A DNA stretch of 64,000 bases from JADKAC01 sp964492065 (GCA_964492065.1 CAZBHH010000004.1:1-64000); one strand, 5' to 3'. Shown: positions 53,317 to 62,226, counted from the stretch's first letter. Translations and numbers: made by a program. Notes: a model not told the origin generated them from the letters alone.

Positions 53317-54951
53317 TCAATCTGATAGCTTCCACTCAATTGTCTGATCCCAATTTGACCTGATTAAAAGAGGTTCAGTGTAAAAGATTACCGGCTCGGG
53401 TTGACGCAATGCATCGAGGTCGCCCGTATCCCAGGTACGATTTTGATTTTTGTCGATTCGTATGCGGAGCAAATAGGTGCCGGGCAATAAAAACGGCAGT
53501 GAAACTTCGTAACCGGAAGGTGTCAAAATATATTCTTTTCTGACTACGCTGTTTGCATCTTTTAGCAATTCCAGGATTACCGGTGAAGAATCGCCGGTCT
53601 GTAATATGATTTTCAGTTTGCCGTAATCTTCGGCACTGCGTGTCTTAAAGTAAAAGGTCAACGAATCATTCTGTGAATTAAAAATATCCGTAACTGCGCC
53701 GGCACGGATTTCAAGTCGGTATCGCTTGTTAGGCGAGAAGTTGACGACCGTTTTGATTTTATTCTTCGAAAGCGTATCCGGTTCAAACCCGGCGGCGATC
53801 GGGTTGGTCAGGCTGTCTTCAAATATTTGAATTAATTCCGGTGCAATCCGTAGAACCGGCAGGGAGGTGATAATCTCCAAGGGCGTGCTAAAATCAAACA
53901 GGTATGGGTTTTCCGGGCTATTAGCCGATTTAGACACGGTGAAATAGTTGGTGGTTATGGTGTTTTTCAATGCGGCTGTTTCCGGGGAATAATCTTTTAA
54001 CTGAACATGCAGGACTGTATCTGTGGAGTCGTAGTGAATTTGAAAATCGTGTTGTTTAACCAACGTATCGGTTGACCAAAACAGGAGAGTATCTCCCGTA
54101 TGATTTACCTGTCTGATCAGGTTAGGAGAATATTGAATTGCAGTGCTGTCAACGCTTTCGGAGAACACCAGCCGGCTCGATGCATAGGTGAGCGACCTCG
54201 CTTCCAGCAATTGTTGCGGTATTTTGAATTCTGAAAAAAGTTGCAGGCGATAGTGGTGAGGCAGAGTGTCGGGAATAACTGCACTGTCTGTAAATGCGAT
54301 GAGTTCATTCGGCAAATCGTAGAAATAGTTAAAGTTTTGATCCGTCAGACCGTACAGGTAGTACGTACCCGATTTGATATTCTGTATTAAAAAGTTGCCT
54401 TGAGCATCTGCCTTTGCAAAATACCAGGGCTTGGAATACCGGAAGGTGGAATCGACAAAGGCCGGATAAAGCACTGCAACGGCATTCTTCTCCGGTTTAC
54501 CGGTTAGTATATTGACGAGGCTGCCTCCAACACGCAGTGAATCCAGTTGATTTCCTGTAGAAAATACATAAGTAAAGTTGTCAAGCGCATTGGACTCGGT
54601 AATATCCTTTATGGCCGATCCGAAATTGATAGTATAGGTAGTGGAGTCCCTAAGATCCTCTAAAAATTTGATAATCAGCCTCTTGCCTTTAACTTTAAAT
54701 TCGGGAAGGACGGTCATGGGCGGGGAAATTACCACCTGGTTAAACAAATCGGCGGTCTGGATGTATTCGTCGAAGACGATTTGTATTTCGGACTCTTTAA
54801 ATTCGAGTGTGCCGTTTGCCGGTTCGTAATGGATTACCTGTGGGGGAGTTACGTCCTTTTGTCCGCCCTGTGGCGCCACAATATTGGCGCAGGCATACAA
54901 AAAGAGCAATGGTAAAAGCAGGAGACGCCTATAGTTTTGTCCTGGTGTCAT
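53317..54951 (-). CDS. Ig-like domain lipoprotein
   Basis: 544 residues with lipobox LYAC (Cys21) and the family-typical opening CANIVAPQGGQKDVTPPQVI. The first domain (about 38-135) is a BIG5/SbsA-type Ig fold: PANGTLEFKESEIQIVFDEY, VISPPMTVLPEFKVKGKRLI, TYTINFGSAIKDITE. A carboxypeptidase-like domain follows (about 140-210, GNFLIQNIKSGTYYLYGLTD), then strand-rich regions ending YLLRIRIDKNQNRTWDTGDL. Outer-membrane lipoprotein of unknown function, common in Bacteroidota. Its ATG overlaps the mnmG stop by 4 bp (ATGA). Confidence 0.78.
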   Translation of the reverse strand: MTPGQNYRRLLLLPLLFLYACANIVAPQGGQKDVTPPQVIHYEPANGTLEFKESEIQIVFDEYIQTADLFNQVVISPPMTVLPEFKVKGKRLIIKFLEDLRDSTTYTINFGSAIKDITESNALDNFTYVFSTGNQLDSLRVGGSLVNILTGKPEKNAVAVLYPAFVDSTFRYSKPWYFAKADAQGNFLIQNIKSGTYYLYGLTDQNFNYFYDLPNELIAFTDSAVIPDTLPHHYRLQLFSEFKIPQQLLEARSLTYASSRLVFSESVDSTAIQYSPNLIRQVNHTGDTLLFWSTDTLVKQHDFQIHYDSTDTVLHVQLKDYSPETAALKNTITTNYFTVSKSANSPENPYLFDFSTPLEIITSLPVLRIAPELIQIFEDSLTNPIAAGFEPDTLSKNKIKTVVNFSPNKRYRLEIRAGAVTDIFNSQNDSLTFYFKTRSAEDYGKLKIILQTGDSSPVILELLKDANSVVRKEYILTPSGYEVSLPFLLPGTYLLRIRIDKNQNRTWDTGDLDALRQPEPVIFYTEPLLIRSNWDQTIEWKLSD

Positions 54952-56810
54952 CTGCCCATATAAACCATGAGTACTGAAATATCAGAAGGGGAAACCCCGC
55001 TGATTCGGCTTGCCTGACCAAGTGTTTTTGGTTTTATAGCGGATAATTTCTCTCTCGCTTCGTTGGAAAGCGATGTGAGCAAGGAATAATCCAGTGTCTG
55101 GTGAATGATGACATTTTCCAATCGCAGCATTTTTTCTACCTGCTCCTTTTCCTTTTGAATGTAACCCTCATATTTGATATTGATTTCTGCCTGTTCGATA
55201 TATTCTTTGGCGAACGCTTTAATAGTTTTAAAAATCTGCTCATTCGCATCTCGCAGGTCCTCGATATGTATGTGGGGGCGAGAGAGGAGTGATGCAAGTT
55301 TTGTCTTTTGGGTAATCGGGTTGGAATTTTTAGCTGCTAAAATGCCGTTCACCTGGTCCGGATCGACTGAGGTATTTCTCAGAAATTGTTCGAGCATGGC
55401 TGTTTGCGCTATTTTTTCTCTGACCTTTTGCATCCGGTCTTCACCGGCAAGCCCGATGTCATAAGACTTTTCAGTCAGCCGGATATCCGCATTATCCTGG
55501 CGGAGCAATACCCTGAATTCAGCCCGGGATGTAAACATGCGGTAGGGTTCCTGGGTACCTTTTGTAATCAGGTCGTCGATTAATACGCCGATATAGCCTT
55601 CGGATCTCTTAATGAGGAAAGGCGCCTTACCGTTGATTGACTGGTGGGCGTTGATGCCGGCAATAATGCCCTGGCAGGCCGCTTCTTCATAGCCGGTGGT
55701 CCCGTTAATCTGGCCGGCAAAGAACAGGTTGCCGATTATCCGGGTTTGCAGCGTACTCTCCAATTGAACGGGTGGAAAGTAGTCGTATTCTATGGCGTAG
55801 CCCGGTCGAAACATTTTGGCATTTTCGAAACCCCGAATCTTTCGCAGCGCTGCGTATTGAATGTGTTCCGGCAGTGAAGTGGAAAACCCGTTGACATATA
55901 CCTCAACGGTATTCCACCCTTCCGGCTCTACAAAAATCTGGTGTCTTTCTTTTGATGAAAATCTGTCGATTTTATCTTCGATTGAAGGGCAATACCTCGG
56001 GCCGGGACCTTTGATTCTGCCCGAAAACATGGGCGACTCATCGAATCCTTTGCGCAGGGTGTCGTGTACCTCTTTGGACGTGTAGGTGATAAAGCAATTT
56101 TTTTGCTTTTGGAGCGGCCGGGTATCCGAAAACGAGAACTTTCCGGGATCAGCATCGCCAAATTGTTCTTCCATGGCGCTGTAATCCAGGCTTCTGCCGT
56201 CGATTCTCGGCGGTGTTCCGGTTTTCATCCTGCCACTTTCAAAGCCCAGTTCCTGTAGTTGTTCGGTAATGCCGGTAACTGCTTTTTCCGCTACCCTGCC
56301 GCCGCCGAACTGTTTAGTTCCTATATGGATCAGGCCATTGAGAAAGGTGCCGTTGGTCAACACCACTGCCTTACAGTAGATGGATAATCCCATAGAGGTA
56401 GTTACACCTGCAACCCTGCCCGATTTGATTATCAAACCGCGGACGGTATCCTGCCAAAAGTCAACGAATGGCGTCTGCTCCAGCATTTCCCGCCACTCTT
56501 TGGCAAATAGCAGCCGGTCGCTTTGCGCCCTTGGGCTCCACATAGCCGGGCCTTTTGACCTGTTCAGCATGCGAAATTGGATGGCGGTTTTATCGGTTAC
56601 AATACCGGAATATCCGCCTAAGGCATCTATTTCCCGCACGATTTGACCTTTGGCAACACCTCCCATTGCCGGATTGCACGACATCTGGGCAATTGTCTGC
56701 ATATTCATGGTAATGAGCAGAACCGAAGAGCCGAGATTCGCTGCCGCCGCCGCCGCTTCACAGCCGGCATGTCCGGCGCCAACAACGATTATATCATAAT
56801 TCTTAAACAC
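54948..56810 (-). CDS. mnmG: tRNA uridine-34 carboxymethylaminomethyl modification enzyme MnmG (GidA)
   Basis: FAD-dependent enzyme that, with MnmE, installs the cmnm5 group at the tRNA wobble uridine. Nucleotide-binding YDIIVVGAGHAGCEAAAAAA (residues 5-24), MSCNPAMGGVAKGQIVREID (PROSITE GidA motif 1), the FAD region GTPPRIDGRSLDYSAMEEQ and the second signature LFFAGQINGTTGYEEAACQG are all present. I take the GTG at 56810 (reading MFKNYDIIVVGAG) as the start, giving 620 residues, because the family begins there. A start at the ATG 56870 would read through a parS-like palindrome and add 20 residues without homology. Confidence 0.95.
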   Translation of the reverse strand: MFKNYDIIVVGAGHAGCEAAAAAANLGSSVLLITMNMQTIAQMSCNPAMGGVAKGQIVREIDALGGYSGIVTDKTAIQFRMLNRSKGPAMWSPRAQSDRLLFAKEWREMLEQTPFVDFWQDTVRGLIIKSGRVAGVTTSMGLSIYCKAVVLTNGTFLNGLIHIGTKQFGGGRVAEKAVTGITEQLQELGFESGRMKTGTPPRIDGRSLDYSAMEEQFGDADPGKFSFSDTRPLQKQKNCFITYTSKEVHDTLRKGFDESPMFSGRIKGPGPRYCPSIEDKIDRFSSKERHQIFVEPEGWNTVEVYVNGFSTSLPEHIQYAALRKIRGFENAKMFRPGYAIEYDYFPPVQLESTLQTRIIGNLFFAGQINGTTGYEEAACQGIIAGINAHQSINGKAPFLIKRSEGYIGVLIDDLITKGTQEPYRMFTSRAEFRVLLRQDNADIRLTEKSYDIGLAGEDRMQKVREKIAQTAMLEQFLRNTSVDPDQVNGILAAKNSNPITQKTKLASLLSRPHIHIEDLRDANEQIFKTIKAFAKEYIEQAEINIKYEGYIQKEKEQVEKMLRLENVIIHQTLDYSLLTSLSNEAREKLSAIKPKTLGQASRISGVSPSDISVLMVYMGR

Positions 56811-56814
56811 CGTA

Positions 56815-56822
56815 CAAAGATA
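56815..56822 (-). promoter_or_regulatory. -7 box directly before mnmG; possible leaderless start
   Basis: TATCTTTG on the minus strand is an exact -7 consensus and ends 4 bp before the proposed GTG start at 56810. Transcription would begin at about the start codon. No -33 box at the usual spacing. Confidence 0.45.
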
Positions 56823-56843
56823 ATTTAAAGCGGTTTGGCATGT

Positions 56844-56859
56844 GGTTTCACATGAAACA
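56844..56859. promoter_or_regulatory. parS-like palindrome 1
   Basis: GGTTTCACATGAAACA. Compared with the ParB-binding parS consensus TGTTTCACGTGAAACA, it differs at the first base and at the central G. The 14-bp core GTTTCACATGAAAC is shared exactly with palindrome 2, 44 bp away (centre to centre). Location beside mnmG, a gene often near oriC and parAB, adds weight. parAB are not in the window. Confidence 0.55.
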
Positions 56860-56887
56860 ATGCACTTCAAATACAGTTACGGCGCAT

Positions 56888-56903
56888 TGTTTCACATGAA
56901 ACC
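56888..56903. promoter_or_regulatory. parS-like palindrome 2
   Basis: TGTTTCACATGAAACC, directly after the ybeY stop codon. It has the same 14-bp core as palindrome 1. Together with six flanking bases the two sites form a larger 20-bp inverted repeat (844-863 of this kilobase block against 884-903) with only the two central bases unpaired. No T-run follows, so it is unlikely to be a simple terminator. Confidence 0.55.
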
Positions 56904-57326
56904 TTACAATTCCAGTTTCTCCAGCATCCGGTCTTCCCGGCTGCGGATTAGAGTGCGCTGCGCCTGCGTTTTATCGTTAAAACCCAACAAGTGAAGTACG
57001 CCGTGTATCATTACCCGGCACAGTTCGTCGTAAAACGGTTTGTTATAGCGTTCCGCATTTTCGGCAATGCGGTCAATACTGATATAGATTTCCCCCGCAA
57101 TTATTTCCTCCCGATTGTAGTTAAAGGTAATTACATCGGTATAGGTATCGTGTTTTAAATACTTCCGGTTGAGCTCCAACAGGTAGTCATCGGTACAAAA
57201 AATAAATTGCAGGTCTTCACAGCGCCGGTTATGAAGAGTAACCACATCCAGAATCCAGGTTCTGATTTTGATCTTATGCTTCAAATGGAATGCGGGATGC
57301 ACTTCATGGAACGTCAACCGGGGCAT
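56904..57326 (-). CDS. ybeY: Endoribonuclease YbeY (rRNA maturation factor)
   Basis: 140-residue single-strand RNA endonuclease acting in 16S rRNA 3' maturation and ribosome quality control. The zinc motif is MIHGVLHLLGFND, with His108, His112 and Asp118; Asp in the third position replaces the His of Escherichia coli, as is usual in Bacteroidota (YKDK/FNDK type). The TDVITFNY and GEIYISIDRI segments are also conserved. It overlaps the upstream ATPase gene by one base (TAATG). Confidence 0.93.
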   Translation of the reverse strand: MPRLTFHEVHPAFHLKHKIKIRTWILDVVTLHNRRCEDLQFIFCTDDYLLELNRKYLKHDTYTDVITFNYNREEIIAGEIYISIDRIAENAERYNKPFYDELCRVMIHGVLHLLGFNDKTQAQRTLIRSREDRMLEKLEL

Positions 57327-57742
57327 TACACTCTGAATTGTATTTCCACATTGCTGCCGTCATTGGAAAACACCACGAGATCAGCCAGGTGTTTCATCAG
57401 GAAAACGCCTCTGCCGCCAATGTTTTCGCGATTTTCCGGAGATGTCGGGTCGGGTAAATTATTGTAATCAAAACCCTTTCCCTCGTCTTTGATATTACAG
57501 GTAACGATATTTTTCCGCTTTCGGATGATCAGCCGCACGGTCTTGCTCTTGTCTAACTTGTTGCCGTGAATAATGGCGTTATTCACCGCTTCGGTAACAG
57601 CGACGAGAATATTGCCGAATATTTCATCGTCAATATGGTTCTTCTGCCGGAATTCATCAATAAAGGACTCTACTTCCAAAACTGCATTTGAGCAAGATTC
57701 TATCAATATCTCTTTTTCTATTAGTTCTTCGCCTATTTGCAT
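57326..57742 (-). CDS. RsbW-like ATP-binding protein (anti-sigma factor type)
   Basis: 138-residue GHKL ATPase of the serine-kinase/anti-sigma type. N box EAVNNAIIHGN (about residues 51-61), G1 box IKDEGKGFDYNNL (about 85-97) and G2 box GGRGVFLMKHLADL (about 108-121) are intact. The N-terminal VLEVESFIDEFRQKNHIDDE is the typical dimer helix. In Bacteroidota such proteins are usually partner-switching kinases acting on STAS-domain antagonists, but no such antagonist is in the window, so the partner is unknown. The gene starts 3 bp after the end of the DUF4175 gene. Confidence 0.88.
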   Translation of the reverse strand: MQIGEELIEKEILIESCSNAVLEVESFIDEFRQKNHIDDEIFGNILVAVTEAVNNAIIHGNKLDKSKTVRLIIRKRKNIVTCNIKDEGKGFDYNNLPDPTSPENRENIGGRGVFLMKHLADLVVFSNDGSNVEIQFRV

Positions 57743-57745
57743 ATG

Positions 57746-60700
57746 TTAATCAAAGCTGATTCTACTGAAGTAAACTTCTACCAGATTTTTGTAAAAAGGT
57801 TTCAATTCCGGTGAAATAGTTTTATACAAATCTAATTCGGCTTTTCTTTTCTTTAAATATTCTTCTATGGCCGGGGGTGTCTGCCGGTTTATCTCAACTG
57901 CGGTATTGCTTTGGCGCTCGTTATCTGTCTGTCGCTCCCTTTCGGCATCTGATGCCTCCAGGAGCCGTGTCAGTATGTCTTCCTGTCTCTTGAGGGTTTC
58001 TTCGGTAATGTGTTTATTGACGATATCTTCTTCGGTCTGGTCCATTTTATTGGCAAGGTCTTGCAGTTGCTTCGCCAATTTTCCGTCTTCGGTATTACCA
58101 CCGCCTAATTCTTCAGCCATTTTTTGCAAAGCCTCCCGGATTGCGGCCTGTTTTGCCGCCATTTCCGCTAATTGCTTGCTCATACCCTGTTTGTCGGGCA
58201 CCTGTCCGTCTGGATTCTGACCCTGCAGTTTTTTCAGTTGCTCGTTGAGCTGTTTTTGCATTTCACCCATCGTGGGCAATTGCGAATTGCCGCCCGGTTT
58301 CTGGCACATCTGCGATCCGGGCATCGATTGTGCCATTTGTTGTTGCATCTGTTGCATCACCTCGTCGAGCATCAGCGCCAGGTTATTATAGCCCGTCATC
58401 GTGTATTGCTGATACATCGCCGCCTTTGGCGCCTGGCGGTCGCTCATTGCGCTGAGCGTACTTTCGAGATTCTTATTTACCTCGCCCATCTCGCGGGTGA
58501 TAAAACTGCTGATTTCATACACCCGCTTGCTCAGCGCAATCAGGCTGTCCTCTACTATTTTGGTGTCTTCCTTTATCTTTTGTTGCCTGGTCATTAACTC
58601 TACATATCGGGGGTTTGAAACTTTAACGTTTTCTGCCTCGTAGATCAATGCTTCCTGGTCAATGGATAACTTGATTAAATTGTCCAATAGCCGCATCAGC
58701 GAATTTAAATCTTCCTGCTGTTGTTGCATGGCGCTTTGGTTCATTTGAGCCTGCATATTTTCTGCCATTTTCTGCATACCTTCGGCGGCACTCTTTTGGC
58801 TCTGGCTCGCCTGTTTGTTTTTATTTTGATTCAATTGCTCGGAGCTGTTCTGCAGGTCGTTTTGTATCTGTTCCTCCGATTGTTTTGAATCTTCCAGATT
58901 CCGGGGCGATTCGAGTTCCTGGTTCATTTCCTGTAATTGATCCAGGTCCTTTTGGATATCTTTAAATTTATTATTTATATCTTCTTGATTTTCAATATTT
59001 TGAATTTGATCTGTTCGTTTATCCAGGGTTTCTTCACTCAGTTGTTCCTGTTCTTTGCTCAGCTCGTTGAGTTTGTCAATGGTTTCCTGGAGCTTTTGAT
59101 CCATTTCCATCTGCTTGAATAATTCCATCATGCGATCCAACTCCTGCTCTAACTGCTGATTGGACAAATCCATTTTTTCCAGTTCTTCAAGCGACTGTTC
59201 TTTATTCAACTCATCCATCAATTTTTGAATTTCTTCAAGTAACTGCTTCATCTCTTCAGTGAGCAAATTCTGCATTAATTCATTCAGTTGTTGTTGTTTC
59301 TCCAGAATCTTTTCATCCGGTTGCAGATACTCTTGTTGCTTGGACAGATTTTCCTCGTTTTTGTTCTGCATATCCTCCACTCTTTTCTGCAAGTCCTGTT
59401 GTTGTTTCAGCAGATCCTCCACTTGCTTCCTGAATTCCCAATTCAGCTCCTTTTTCTCGAGAAATTTATTTTGAAGTTCCTTTGTGCGATTGCGGATAGC
59501 TTCAATCTCGCTCATCACGTTCTGCATGGCATTCTTCATGTCTGCATTTTGTTCGTCTTTGAGTTCCCGCAACTCCTCAATTGTGGGCACAACGAATTGC
59601 ATCGGCAAAGAGCGGGCAGATTTTGCACCGTGCAGTCCGTCATTATCCCAGACTTCGAAGTAGTACGTAACCCTGTCGCCGGGTTGCAGATTGAATTGAC
59701 GCATGTCGAAAGCATAGGTAAAGGGGTTGCGGAGACCTGTATTGGCGAAATGTACCTTTTCTGTTTTTTCGCTGCGCAAAGCCCGGGCATTATTTTGATC
59801 CTGTGATTCAACCTTGTAATAAAAGTTTAATCCGGAGAATCCGTAATCGTCGTGTATCTCGCCTAAAAAGTAAAAGTATTTATCGTCGAGAGAATCCTTA
59901 AACTGTTGCACTGCAATTTGCGGGTACGCATCTGGAATTACGGTGATTTGATATTGCAGTGTATCGGAACTGTACAGTTTGTCATTAGCCAGTCCAATTT
60001 TATAAAATACATTTTCATTTGCGGTATAAGTGTATCCAAAGGTATGGTTATCCCTTGGGCCGGCATCGGTTTTTGTTTCGGGAAACAGCATTTCCACACG
60101 TTTGGTATTATCGGTGTAAAATGTCCATTGCAATTGGGTGCCTTCCGGTACAACGAGGTCTCCCGTATTTTTGATTACCTCTGGTTTTTTCCGTGTATAG
60201 GAGGGATAGGTGAGTGCGACATCGAAATTGACGAGCATGGGTTTTGGAATTGCGGAAAGTAAATAGGGCTTACTGTCGAACCCCGCGGCTTCAAATTTGA
60301 ATTGTATATCGCCGGGTACCTTATTAAATGTATAACTGTACAGGTTGGGCGCTTTTTTGACCATACCGTAACTGCCGTTGCCGGATATGAGATGTACAGC
60401 GGCCGGCAGTGCAGTACCCGTAATTTTAACCTCGACGGTATAGTCATCGTATTGCACAACCTCCAGTTTCTGATTTGTAATATTAAACTGAAAGGGCGCC
60501 TGTCTTTCGAAGGTGATGTTGTTTTTCAGGAAGCGATAATTGCTGTCGCGGAGAATATCTGGCGCAGCAAATAAAAGAAACAGGAAGATGGCGAGCGGCG
60601 GCAAGGCATAGCGCAAATACCGCTTGTTTTTTTTCAAATCAATGGCTCTGGTGAACGGGACAGGTTTTATTTTCTCAATTTTCTGATTGATACTCGCTTC

Positions 60701-61087
60701 GATTAGCTCCCTGCCGGAAGCGTCTGCCTGCTGGTCGTGCAGTTCCAGGATATTCATCAGGCGGTCTTCCACTTCGCTGAAATGCCGGCCGATAATCCGG
60801 GAAGCGGTTTTGTAATTAATGGTCTTACCAAGACCATAGTATTTGCGCAGGGGATCAATTACCCATATGTATAACAAGCTGGCGAAGGCTATCAAAAAGC
60901 CATAGAAGAAAATTTTCCGCATTAGCGGGGGCAGAAACAGATGGTATTCCGTGTAACTCAGAAGCAGGTACACACTCAATCCTACGGCTACCAGATACAG
61001 GCTGCCTCGCAGCAGTTTATTGATGTAGTACTTTCGAATAAATGCATCGAGCCGGGATAAGAGCAGTGTATAGTTGTTTTCTACCAT
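57746..61087 (-). CDS. DUF4175 family membrane protein with long coiled coil
   Basis: 1113 residues. Three or so transmembrane helices near the N-terminus (LLRGSLYLVAVGLSVYLLLS, IFFYGFLIAFASLLYIWVID, about 25-85; LRYALPPLAIFLFLLFAAPD, about 157-176), then a beta-rich periplasmic region to about residue 510. A very long Gln/Glu/Leu/Lys-rich coiled coil spans about 520-1080 (e.g. QEQLSEETLDKRTDQIQNIE, and repeated Q-M-Q-Q stretches near 900), with a folded C-terminal end (FYKNLVEVYFSRISFD). It matches the DUF4175 family of Bacteroidota, function unknown. First gene of the operon leading to ybeY and mnmG. Confidence 0.88.
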   Translation of the reverse strand: MVENNYTLLLSRLDAFIRKYYINKLLRGSLYLVAVGLSVYLLLSYTEYHLFLPPLMRKIFFYGFLIAFASLLYIWVIDPLRKYYGLGKTINYKTASRIIGRHFSEVEDRLMNILELHDQQADASGRELIEASINQKIEKIKPVPFTRAIDLKKNKRYLRYALPPLAIFLFLLFAAPDILRDSNYRFLKNNITFERQAPFQFNITNQKLEVVQYDDYTVEVKITGTALPAAVHLISGNGSYGMVKKAPNLYSYTFNKVPGDIQFKFEAAGFDSKPYLLSAIPKPMLVNFDVALTYPSYTRKKPEVIKNTGDLVVPEGTQLQWTFYTDNTKRVEMLFPETKTDAGPRDNHTFGYTYTANENVFYKIGLANDKLYSSDTLQYQITVIPDAYPQIAVQQFKDSLDDKYFYFLGEIHDDYGFSGLNFYYKVESQDQNNARALRSEKTEKVHFANTGLRNPFTYAFDMRQFNLQPGDRVTYYFEVWDNDGLHGAKSARSLPMQFVVPTIEELRELKDEQNADMKNAMQNVMSEIEAIRNRTKELQNKFLEKKELNWEFRKQVEDLLKQQQDLQKRVEDMQNKNEENLSKQQEYLQPDEKILEKQQQLNELMQNLLTEEMKQLLEEIQKLMDELNKEQSLEELEKMDLSNQQLEQELDRMMELFKQMEMDQKLQETIDKLNELSKEQEQLSEETLDKRTDQIQNIENQEDINNKFKDIQKDLDQLQEMNQELESPRNLEDSKQSEEQIQNDLQNSSEQLNQNKNKQASQSQKSAAEGMQKMAENMQAQMNQSAMQQQQEDLNSLMRLLDNLIKLSIDQEALIYEAENVKVSNPRYVELMTRQQKIKEDTKIVEDSLIALSKRVYEISSFITREMGEVNKNLESTLSAMSDRQAPKAAMYQQYTMTGYNNLALMLDEVMQQMQQQMAQSMPGSQMCQKPGGNSQLPTMGEMQKQLNEQLKKLQGQNPDGQVPDKQGMSKQLAEMAAKQAAIREALQKMAEELGGGNTEDGKLAKQLQDLANKMDQTEEDIVNKHITEETLKRQEDILTRLLEASDAERERQTDNERQSNTAVEINRQTPPAIEEYLKKRKAELDLYKTISPELKPFYKNLVEVYFSRISFD

Positions 61088-61097
61088 AGCGATCAGA

Positions 61098-61105
61098 CAA
61101 ACTTA
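61098..61105 (-). promoter_or_regulatory. Candidate -7 box for the DUF4175-mnmG operon
   Basis: TAAGTTTG on the minus strand, exact TAnnTTTG match, 10 bp upstream of the ATG at 61087. No TTTG at the -33 spacing. The predicted leader is very short. Confidence 0.4.
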
Positions 61106-61223
61106 ACGCAATAATGAGATTAAAGGTGCAGGGGTAACGCAATTTAACGCATACATGTTTCCGCAATTATTTTGGATTGGATTGTCTTTTGACAACCATT
61201 CCATAAAAATGGGCTGATATTTT

Positions 61224-61258
61224 TAAATAAAAAAACCCGCCCCGGGAGGCAGGTTTTT
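61224..61258 (-). terminator. Rho-independent terminator after the DUF4878 lipoprotein
   Basis: On the minus strand AAAAACCTGCC (61258-61248) pairs with GGCGGGTTTTT (61241-61231), one mismatch, 6-nt loop, followed by TTATTT. It lies 24 bp beyond the 61282 stop. Confidence 0.8.
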
Positions 61259-61281
61259 GAATCACCTGTAATGTCATTGTC

Positions 61282-61749
61282 CTATTTTGCCGTATCGCCT
61301 TCAATTTCAATGGACTCCATGGTTTCAGACATTGAATCCATCGCTTCGTCGAGGATTTCGTCGGTTTTCATATCGCCCATGATGGCTTCCATCGTGAAAT
61401 TCACTTTCCAGGTTCCGTCCACCAGCAACACCTGGTAGGACATCTCGTTGCCGTTTTCGTCCTTGGAAACCACCGTTGCCTTGTCGCCCTCAATGAGTGT
61501 TTTGTCCTTGACAATTTCAAATTTTAAAGGTGTATAAGCCGAATCGGGGACCATATCCGCAAAACCTTTCACCATATCGATCATGCTTTCGCTCTCTTTA
61601 GTCGCATGGCTTTTGGCAGCTTCCCAATTTCTGTTGTTTATCGCCTCAATAAAGCCGGTAACGGTTTTTTCAGGGCTATTGGATTTTGTACAGGCGCCAA
61701 TCAGTAAGATTGTACCGATAATGATAACCGGCAGAGTTATTTTTTTCAT
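61282..61749 (-). CDS. DUF4878-type lipoprotein
   Basis: 155 residues, lipobox IGAC (Cys20), then SPEKTVTGFIEAINNRNWEA, the characteristic NTF2-like opening of DUF4878, and YQVLLVDGTWKVNFTM (strand pair) before a charged Glu/Met-rich tail (DEILDEAMDSMSETMESIEI). Probably periplasm-facing, anchored to the outer membrane. The family function is unknown. It has its own terminator downstream. Confidence 0.8.
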   Translation of the reverse strand: MKKITLPVIIIGTILLIGACTKSNSPEKTVTGFIEAINNRNWEAAKSHATKESESMIDMVKGFADMVPDSAYTPLKFEIVKDKTLIEGDKATVVSKDENGNEMSYQVLLVDGTWKVNFTMEAIMGDMKTDEILDEAMDSMSETMESIEIEGDTAK

Positions 61750-61818
61750 TTGATTTTGTAATTGATTTTATTGTGAATTTAATTGTAATACTTTTAATGC
61801 AATGCCGCTGAGGTATCT

Positions 61819-62208
61819 TTATTGTGCCGAAAAGGGGACTTCCAGTTTTGTCTTGAAATAGGCGTCGCAAAAATGAAAATTTACGGGTGCGCCATTAAAG
61901 ACCTGGTCGGACAAACTGGTGGCGAAGGACTGTGCATTGGCCACATTTTCAGGGCTGTTTTCGGAGCCTTCCTTCGACACCATTTTGAAATGATACGCAC
62001 CTTCGATCTTATCAATTTGTACGGAGATTTTATTCCCGGTAAAGAAATGTTGTTCCATTAAAAAATTGCCCAGTTTATTCGCTTCTTCCTTACTGATTGC
62101 CTTGGTATAAAATAATTCGTCGCCGTTGAATTCCAGGCGGGAGCCGTATCCGGTGCAACCCGTAAACAGGAAGAACATAACAACGAATAAGAGGGCATTT
62201 TTATGCAT
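61819..62208 (-). CDS. Small lipoprotein of unknown function
   Basis: 129 residues with a lipoprotein signal: MHKNALLFVVMFFLFTGCTG, lipobox FTGC at Cys18. The mature part is an alpha/beta domain (ELFYTKAISKEEANKLGNFL, EGAYHFKMVSKEG) ending FHFCDAYFKTKLEVPFSAQ. No family is recognised. A complete consensus promoter lies 19 bp upstream of the ATG, so it is transcribed on its own, and perhaps with the DUF4878 gene 69 bp downstream. Confidence 0.65.
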   Translation of the reverse strand: MHKNALLFVVMFFLFTGCTGYGSRLEFNGDELFYTKAISKEEANKLGNFLMEQHFFTGNKISVQIDKIEGAYHFKMVSKEGSENSPENVANAQSFATSLSDQVFNGAPVNFHFCDAYFKTKLEVPFSAQ

Positions 62209-62226
62209 AGGTCGTTTTTATCTCGA

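Noticed and set aside
56844..56903. Rho-independent terminator for ybeY
   Set aside because: The 20-bp inverted repeat could fold, but each half is itself a palindrome and no T-run follows; parS-like sites explain it better.
58172..59806. Long plus-strand open frames within the DUF4175 gene
   Set aside because: Mirror frames of a Gln/Glu-rich coiled-coil coding region, which avoids stop codons on the other strand.
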